From positions 50,395 to 114,394 of the forward strand of contig JAFKMZ010000007.1 in the NCBI GenBank assembly GCA_017305055.1: a stretch of 64,000 nucleotides of DNA, in the 5' to 3' direction. Source of the stretch: Lysobacterales bacterium. Its GTDB lineage: Bacteria > Pseudomonadota > Gammaproteobacteria > Xanthomonadales > Rhodanobacteraceae. This document shows, one piece after another, positions 58,608-64,000 of this stretch (positions are counted from its first letter, which is position 1; every line of letters begins with the position of its first letter). The notes below the pieces were generated by a model. The model saw only the letters and a list, made by a program, of their open reading frames with translations. It had not been told where the DNA came from and searched no databases. The position numbers were made by a program, and so were the translations under genes.

Positions 58608-60257
58608 TCAGCGTGGGGCCTGGCTGGTCGACTCGATGAACTGGGCGAGGTCGCCGTGCATCTTCTGCAAAGAAGGCAGGTGGGCATAGACCATGTGCCC
58701 CGATGGATACATCTTGTAGCTGATGTTCTTGCGCAGGGAGTCCTGGATGGGCAGGTGGTCGAGCTCGTAGATCGCCGTATAGAACGGTGTCGCGATGTCG
58801 TAATAGCCCCCCAGCAACAAGATCTTGAGGTTGGAGTTGAATTTCATGGCGCGCGCGAGATCCGGCAGGACGTTCAACGCCATGGTCCGCGAACCGCCAC
58901 CCTGCCCGCGCGATGGGGCCCGGTTGTAGTCCCAGCTGAAATTGGGGGCCACGCGGGCCGAAGGCCGGTACACCCAACCGTCACCAAACTTGAGGTCGTT
59001 GTGCATATAGCTATTCAACGCAGCGACGTAGGCTGGGCCGAGCGCCGCCGACTGCGGATCGTAGCCCCGCGACTTGGCCAGTGGGTCGATGCTGGGGCCG
59101 GTGAAGCGCGAGTCGAGGCGGCCGGCCGTCGTGTCCGTATCGTTCAGCAGCTGCTGCTCGAACATGCCACCGTCCACCCGCAGGTTCGCCTTCAGCAGAT
59201 AAGGCACGGGCAAGCCGATCAGGTCGCTGAGCTTCTGGGCCACCTCCTGCTTCTGCGCCGGGTCCAGGGTACCGCCGGCCAACAGCGCCTGCTGCAAATC
59301 GCCGCGGGCAAACTTGATGGCGTCGTCGACCACCGCCTCCACCGTGGCATTGGCGTACTTGGGCAGCTTGTGGTGGTACCAGGCCGTCGCTGCATAGGTC
59401 GGCAAGCCCACCACATAAGGCAAGTCCACGCCCGGGTTGTTGTCCGCACCATCCACGCTCAGCGAGAAGTTGAGGATCGAGGACAGCAGAATGACGCCGT
59501 TGAGCTCGACGTTGTATTGCGTCGTCAGCGCGTTGGCGAGGACCGCGGACCGCGGCGTGCCATAGCTTTCCCCGAACAGGTACTTCGGCGAATTCCAGCG
59601 GTTGTGCGTGGACAGGAACTGGGTGATGAAACGTGCAAATGCCTGCGCATCCTGGTCGACACCCCAGTATTTCTTGGCCAGCTCCTTCTGGCTGGCGGCG
59701 CGCGCCTTCTCGTCGGCGCCTTGCGGCAACAACCGTCCGAACCCCGTCCCGGGCATGTCGATGAACACCAGGTCGCTGGCATCGAGCAGGCTGTACTCGT
59801 TTTCGACGATCTGGTACGGCGCGGCCGGCGTATGCGTGTCGTCGTTGGTCACGACGCGCTTCGGACCGAACGAACCCATATGCAGCCACATGGTTGCCGA
59901 GCCCGGGCCGCCGTTGTAGATGAAGGTGATCGGCCGGCTGGCCGGCGCCGCACCCTGGCGGAAATACGCGGTATAGCCAATCGCGAGCTCGGGAACGCTC
60001 TCGTTGACACCGGTGCCATCGAGCACCAGGGTGCCGGCTTCGGCCTGGTAGTCGATGGCCTTGCCGTTGACCGTCACGCGGCCGCGCGTCAGTGACGACT
60101 GCGGCTTCATCAGTTTCTGCACCAGTTGCGTGGCGGACAGCGCCGCGCTGGCGGCCGGCTTGGTGGCCGCGCCACTGTCATCCGGCGCAGCCGCAAACGC
60201 GGGCGCGAAGCTGAGCAGGGCCACCGAGAGGGCGACGGCAAGGCGATTCGTTTTCAT
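58608..60257 (-). CDS. Exported S10 serine carboxypeptidase-like peptidase (copy 2)
   Basis: Paralogue of the gene at 17094-18719. The 549-residue product has a signal peptide (about 1-23), NGGPGSA oxyanion segment (115-121), FIDMPGTGFGRLL, nucleophile Ser231 in FGESYGT, GGYYDIATP with the catalytic Asp, and PSGHMVY with the catalytic His. Unlike copy 1, the oxyanion motif reads PGSA instead of PGSS. The ATG at 60257 has AGGA 7 nt upstream. It diverges from the metzincin-motif gene over about 640 bp. Expected role: periplasmic trimming of C-terminal residues from peptides. Confidence 0.94.
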   Translation of the reverse strand: MKTNRLAVALSVALLSFAPAFAAAPDDSGAATKPAASAALSATQLVQKLMKPQSSLTRGRVTVNGKAIDYQAEAGTLVLDGTGVNESVPELAIGYTAYFRQGAAPASRPITFIYNGGPGSATMWLHMGSFGPKRVVTNDDTHTPAAPYQIVENEYSLLDASDLVFIDMPGTGFGRLLPQGADEKARAASQKELAKKYWGVDQDAQAFARFITQFLSTHNRWNSPKYLFGESYGTPRSAVLANALTTQYNVELNGVILLSSILNFSLSVDGADNNPGVDLPYVVGLPTYAATAWYHHKLPKYANATVEAVVDDAIKFARGDLQQALLAGGTLDPAQKQEVAQKLSDLIGLPVPYLLKANLRVDGGMFEQQLLNDTDTTAGRLDSRFTGPSIDPLAKSRGYDPQSAALGPAYVAALNSYMHNDLKFGDGWVYRPSARVAPNFSWDYNRAPSRGQGGGSRTMALNVLPDLARAMKFNSNLKILLLGGYYDIATPFYTAIYELDHLPIQDSLRKNISYKMYPSGHMVYAHLPSLQKMHGDLAQFIESTSQAPR

Positions 60258-60896
60258 GACAGGTCCTGGCAGATTGGAGGAAGGAAGGTCCGGCCCGCTG
60301 ACGCGGAGGGTTGAGGGCAAGTCCTGGGAGCGATTGCCGGGTGGCAAACCTTGCGCCGCCACGGGGATATCCCGTCCCTTGAATTCTGTACACGCTTCAC
60401 GAACCAATGGCGGTCGATGTCATTGCGGGTATATCGACGCGTACGGCATCCCGCCTCATCACAGGTCGCTGGACAAGAGTAGGCACCGGGCGAAATCAGC
60501 GAGCTGGCCCCTATCGCTGATGGGCCTGAACCTATCGCATGGAGTCTCGGGATGTCAAGGTCACGCCGGCACGTCAGGCAATGAGCCATTTGGGCATCTA
60601 GACATCCATATCAAAAGACGGAACGGGACGAGGCGCTTACGGAAAAGGCCGAAGCTGGCCCTGCGCGCACATGGCTGACCCGGGCCACGACCAACGCCAG
60701 TGCATTGCGCAGTTGCAGCACACGATCCCCTCTGCGACGCCAATGGCGCCGACATGGAATGCGTGGCGCACTCAACACCCGCATCAAAATCCCTTATATT
60801 CGGGGGCAGCACGCTTCCCGGCAGAACGCCGGTCATGGGGTTTTCGGCGCTTGCGCCATGCGGCGGATGCCTGGTTGCATCATCAGGGGATATCAC
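60258..60896. other. Intergenic region between divergent S10 and metalloprotease genes
   Basis: About 640 bp with no convincing gene; the longer open frames are in poor codon usage and lack ribosome-binding sites. It should contain the two divergent promoters; a TTATAT near 60795 is a possible -10 for the plus-strand gene. No riboswitch or repeat was recognised. Confidence 0.5.
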
Positions 60897-63428
60897 ATGT
60901 ATCGAGTTTCCGGCAGGCTCATTGCTGTTTCCGTGCTCGCCATGGCCATTGGCGGCCTGTCCTCGGGCTGTGCCACTGCGGCCACCACGCAGGAGACCGC
61001 CTCCAGGCCGGCACAGACGGCGCAGGACGTCTTCCAGCGCACGACTGCGCTCGAGGGACTGCTGCCGGTGCACGTGGACGCGCGCGACGGGCGCATCCTG
61101 GTCACCCTGCCCGCCGCGGACACCGACGGCGTCCTGGGCCGCTATCTGTACGCCACCGCGCTGCGCACCGGGCTGGGCTCGGCGCCGGCGTTTCTCGACC
61201 GCGGCAAGATCGGCCGCACCCGGCTCATCGCGTTCCGGCGCTACGGCAAGAAAATCGCCGCGGTGTTCGAGAACCCGCGTTTCCGCGCCGCCGGCGACGG
61301 CACCCGGGCGAGCCCGGATTTCGCCACCTCGATCGTCTGGATGGGCGACATCGCCGCCACCCTGCCGGATGGCCAAGTCGTGGTGGACCTGTCGGGATTC
61401 CTCACCGCCGACACGCTCGGCATCGCCAAGTCGCTGGACCAGAACGGCAACCAGATCGGTGGCGGCGGTCCGGTTGGAGCGGGCAAGGGCTTCGCGCTCG
61501 ACGCCAAGCTGAGCGCCGCCGAGCCGGCGTCGGTGAAAGTGTTTCCGGACAACGTCGAAATCGACGCGGTGCAAACCTACGTGACCAAGACACCGGGGGC
61601 CGAAGTGGCCAACATCGTCCCCGACCCGGAACAGGTCAGCTTCACCGTGCACCACAGCCTGGTGCGGCTGCCGCCACCGGGCTTCAGGCCGCGCCAGTTC
61701 GACCCGCGCGTCGGTGGCGCCTCCACCCAGGTGGTGGACTTCGGCGCACCGCTCGGCAGCGATGTAGTGCGCGACTACGCCAACCACTTCCGGCTGGAGA
61801 AGCTCGATCCCGCTGCCGCCCGCTCGCGCGTGCGCAAGCCGATCGTCTACTACATCGACAGCCATGCGCCCGAGCCGATCCGCCAGGCCCTGGTCGACGG
61901 TGTCAGCTGGTGGAGCAAGGCCTTCGACGCGGCGGGCTACATCGACGCCTTCCAGGTCAAGGTGCTGCCACCCGATGTCGATCCGATGGACGTGCGCTAC
62001 AACGTCGTCAACTGGGTGGACCGGGCGACGCGCGGCTGGTCATACGGCCAGCAGATCACCGACCCGCGCACCGGCGAGATCGTCAAGGGCATGGTGGTGA
62101 TCGGCTCGCTGCGCACGCGCCAGGACATCCAGATCCTGGAAGGCCTGGTCGGCGCCGGCGAGATCGGCAAGGGCGGGCCGAATGATCCCGTGCAGGTGGC
62201 GCTGGGCCGCATCCGCCAGCTCGGTGCGCACGAGGTGGGCCATACCATCGGCTTCGCGCACAATTTTGCCGCCAGCACGCAGGATCGCGCCTCGGTGATG
62301 GATTACCCGCCACCACGCGTCAAGCTGAGCAACGGCAGGATCGACCTCAGCGACGCCTACGCCAGCGGCGTCGGGCCCTGGGACATGGCCACGGTCGACT
62401 GGCTGTACAGCCAGCCGGCACCCGGCGTGGATCCGGACCAGGCGGCATGGGCGAAAGCCACAGCGATCGTTGCCTCGGGGCTGCGCTTCATCAACGACAA
62501 CAACGCCCGGGCCGACGATGCGGCACAACCCTGGGCGTCACTGTGGGATGACGGCGCGGATCCCACCGCCGAGCTTACCCGCCTGATGGGCGTGCGCCGC
62601 CAGGCGATCGACCACTTCGGCCTGGCCGAACTGGCGCCGGGTGAGCCGATGGCCAACCTGCAACGACGCTTCGTGCCGATCTGGCTGTTGCACCGCTACC
62701 AGATGGTCGCGGCGGCCAAGGCGATCGGCGGCGTCGAGATGACCTACGCGGTCAACGGTGGCGGCCGCGAGGTCTCTGCGGCGGTCGCGCCGCAGGCCCA
62801 GCGCGCTGCGCTCGGCGCGGTGCTGGGCACGCTGGCCCCAGGGCAATTGCGCGTACCGGCCAACCTGGTGCCCCTGCTGTCGGCGGCGCGCAACGGCAGC
62901 CAGAACCGGCAGTACTCGATCGAGCTGTTCAGTGGTTCGGCCGGCAATGTCTTCGATCCCCTGGTCGCCACCGACACCGCCGCCGAGCTGACCCTGGACG
63001 CCCTGCTGGCACCGCAGCGCCTGGCGCGGGTGGAAGCGCAGCACGCGGTCGATGCGAACGCGCTGGGCGTCAGCGAGCTGCTCGACCGCCTGCTGGCTGT
63101 CACACTGCCGGCGCAAACGCCCGACGCGCTGACGCAGCGCATTGCCTACCGCACCCTGCTCAGCATGGCCCAGGTCGCGCACGATCCGAAGACCACGCCC
63201 GGGGTTGCCGCGCTGTTCGACCAGCGCGTGCACGAAGTGGCCACCGCACTCGCCCAGCGCAAGGGCAGCGCCGGGGAGCGCGCGTGGGCGGCAAGCCTGT
63301 CGCGTCAGCTGCTCAACCCGCAGCAACTCGACAAGCTGCTCTCGACCACTCGCTCACGCAGCGTCGAGGTCCCGCCCGGCGCTCCAATCGGCAGCAGCGA
63401 TGACGACGGCTTCACGGACGGGGGCTGA
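60897..63428 (+). CDS. Zinc-dependent metalloprotease lipoprotein (metzincin motif)
   Basis: An 843-residue exported protease with a lipoprotein signal (GLSSGC, Cys near 25). The metzincin zinc motif HEVGHTIGFAH is complete: His445, Glu446, His449 and His455, followed by NFAAS and a Met-turn-like ASVMDYP. N-terminal regions (about 50-300, RTRLIAFRRYGKKIAAVFEN, FTVHHSLVRLPPPGFRPRQFDPRVG) match the DUF5117/DUF5118-type zinc-dependent metalloproteases. A helical C-terminal half follows. AGGGGA lies 8 nt before the ATG at 60897. It acts in the periplasm or at the outer membrane, probably in protein turnover or nutrient release. Confidence 0.92.
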   Translation: MYRVSGRLIAVSVLAMAIGGLSSGCATAATTQETASRPAQTAQDVFQRTTALEGLLPVHVDARDGRILVTLPAADTDGVLGRYLYATALRTGLGSAPAFLDRGKIGRTRLIAFRRYGKKIAAVFENPRFRAAGDGTRASPDFATSIVWMGDIAATLPDGQVVVDLSGFLTADTLGIAKSLDQNGNQIGGGGPVGAGKGFALDAKLSAAEPASVKVFPDNVEIDAVQTYVTKTPGAEVANIVPDPEQVSFTVHHSLVRLPPPGFRPRQFDPRVGGASTQVVDFGAPLGSDVVRDYANHFRLEKLDPAAARSRVRKPIVYYIDSHAPEPIRQALVDGVSWWSKAFDAAGYIDAFQVKVLPPDVDPMDVRYNVVNWVDRATRGWSYGQQITDPRTGEIVKGMVVIGSLRTRQDIQILEGLVGAGEIGKGGPNDPVQVALGRIRQLGAHEVGHTIGFAHNFAASTQDRASVMDYPPPRVKLSNGRIDLSDAYASGVGPWDMATVDWLYSQPAPGVDPDQAAWAKATAIVASGLRFINDNNARADDAAQPWASLWDDGADPTAELTRLMGVRRQAIDHFGLAELAPGEPMANLQRRFVPIWLLHRYQMVAAAKAIGGVEMTYAVNGGGREVSAAVAPQAQRAALGAVLGTLAPGQLRVPANLVPLLSAARNGSQNRQYSIELFSGSAGNVFDPLVATDTAAELTLDALLAPQRLARVEAQHAVDANALGVSELLDRLLAVTLPAQTPDALTQRIAYRTLLSMAQVAHDPKTTPGVAALFDQRVHEVATALAQRKGSAGERAWAASLSRQLLNPQQLDKLLSTTRSRSVEVPPGAPIGSSDDDGFTDGG

Positions 63429-63490
63429 GGCCACGGGCAGCTTCGGGCAAGCTTCCCCGTCCCGGGAAACGGGGTCCGCCCCCTTTCCGG

Positions 63491-63519
63491 CGTCATTCCC
63501 GCTTTCGCGGGAATGACGA
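63491..63519. repeat. REP-like palindrome (GTCATTCCCGC type)
   Basis: CGTCATTCCCGC TTTC GCGGGAATGACG, a perfect 12-bp palindrome with a 4-nt loop, between the convergent metalloprotease and PEBP genes. It is the same class as the elements at 24994 and 26368 and may act as a bidirectional terminator. Confidence 0.8.
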
Positions 63520-63544
63520 GTGGGGGATTGGGGAGAGGTACCGG

Positions 63545-64000
63545 TCAGCCGCGTACGGCGGGGTTCAGGGTGTAGGTGCCCACCAGTGCCGCCTCGGCCA
63601 GCACGTGTCCGGCCATGGCGGCGCGCAGGACAGCCAGGTCGAAGCCGGACGGCAAGGAAAGCGTCGCCACATCCAACGCGGACACGGTGAAGTGGTAATG
63701 GTGCAGCAGGCTGTCGTTCCAGGGTGGACAAGGGCCGTCGTAGCCGAGATAGGTCCCGGCCATGTCCTTGTCGCCGGCAAACCAGCCGGTGAAGTCGTTG
63801 ACGCCCTGCACGCTGCCCGGCGGCCCCACCGGGGCACGCTTGCCGCGCGCGGTGATGCCGTCGCTGCAGGCGCCAGCCGCCAGCTCGCCACATTCGCGCG
63901 GGATGTTGGCCATCAGCCAGTGCACGAACTCCACACGCGGCAGATCGGCCGGCACGCTGCGGCCGGCCTGGTTCACGTCGTCGCCGCGGCTGGGCACGTC
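63545..64000 (-). CDS. YbhB/YbcL family (PEBP, Raf-kinase-inhibitor-like) protein, partial
   Basis: Cut by the window edge: the N-terminus lies beyond 64000. About 152 residues are seen. PEBP signatures: EFVHWLMANIP (family DxDAPxxxxxHWxxxNIP-type segment), NDFTGWFAGDKDMAGTYLGYDGPCPPWND (the GYxGPxPP loop), HHYHFTVSALDV and the C-terminal GHVLAEAALVGTYTL. Bacterial members are soluble, fold around an anion-binding pocket and have no settled function. It converges on the metalloprotease gene with a REP between. Confidence 0.9.
   Translation of the reverse strand, partial: DVPSRGDDVNQAGRSVPADLPRVEFVHWLMANIPRECGELAAGACSDGITARGKRAPVGPPGSVQGVNDFTGWFAGDKDMAGTYLGYDGPCPPWNDSLLHHYHFTVSALDVATLSLPSGFDLAVLRAAMAGHVLAEAALVGTYTLNPAVRG

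Overview
The window is GC-rich, gene-dense bacterial chromosome. TonB-dependent receptors, many exported peptidases, a DUF2239 protein, tripartite efflux and dispersed TAGGAGC- and GTCATCCCCGCG-type palindromes suggest a gammaproteobacterium of the Xanthomonadales, most likely the Rhodanobacteraceae (Rhodanobacter/Dyella/Frateuria-like). That placement is inference from gene content and base usage only. I found no rRNA, tRNA, CRISPR array, complete insertion sequence or prophage.

Layout: 0-8.2 kb holds an S9 peptidase, a small exported protein, GTP cyclohydrolase I, an ECF sigma factor, an M20 amidohydrolase, a membrane-anchored thioredoxin and 6-phosphogluconolactonase. 8.3-14 kb has a cobalamin riboswitch ahead of a BtuB-like receptor and a stand-alone RND pump. 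14-19.7 kb is patchier: a sterol-desaturase-family protein, a PEP-CTERM protein with a sigma-54-type promoter, about 1 kb without genes, an S10 carboxypeptidase, a decayed outer-membrane protein and a small Tyr-rich exported protein.

19.7-27.8 kb reads as a mannose-glycan utilisation locus. It has a GH92 alpha-mannosidase, a FucP-type sugar transporter, a PfkB sugar kinase, an AGE-superfamily isomerase/epimerase and a GH47 alpha-1,2-mannosidase. Together they could strip mannose from high-mannose glycans, import it, isomerise it to fructose and phosphorylate it. A CocE-type hydrolase, a DUF2239 protein and a PagL-like lipid A deacylase follow.

31.6-36.4 kb is a MarR-controlled tripartite efflux operon (MarR, NodT-type channel, HlyD adaptor, DHA2 pump). 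36.6-39.7 kb is an operon for periplasmic sulfur-compound oxidation: an exported DsrE-like protein, an orphan substrate-binding protein, a TsdB-like dihaem cytochrome and a TsdA-like thiosulfate dehydrogenase. 39.8-44.3 kb has a small divergent gene, an AraC regulator, an EamA transporter, a lysophospholipase-like hydrolase and glutamine synthetase.

44.5-54.2 kb holds two TonB receptors around an M28 and a Tat-exported M24 peptidase, plus a decayed outer-membrane protein tail beside a perfect 22-bp inverted repeat. 54.7-58.1 kb carries UppP and an envelope-stress-like cluster (AI-2E-family permease, holin-like, DUF883, DUF1328). 58.6-64 kb has a second S10 carboxypeptidase, a metzincin-motif lipoprotein protease and a PEBP-family protein cut by the window edge.

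The main themes are extracellular peptide and glycan scavenging, efflux, and envelope maintenance. The least ordinary parts are the GH92/GH47 mannose locus, the tsd operon with its orphan binding protein, the sigma-54/PEP-CTERM gene, and palindromic repeats placed on gene ends.
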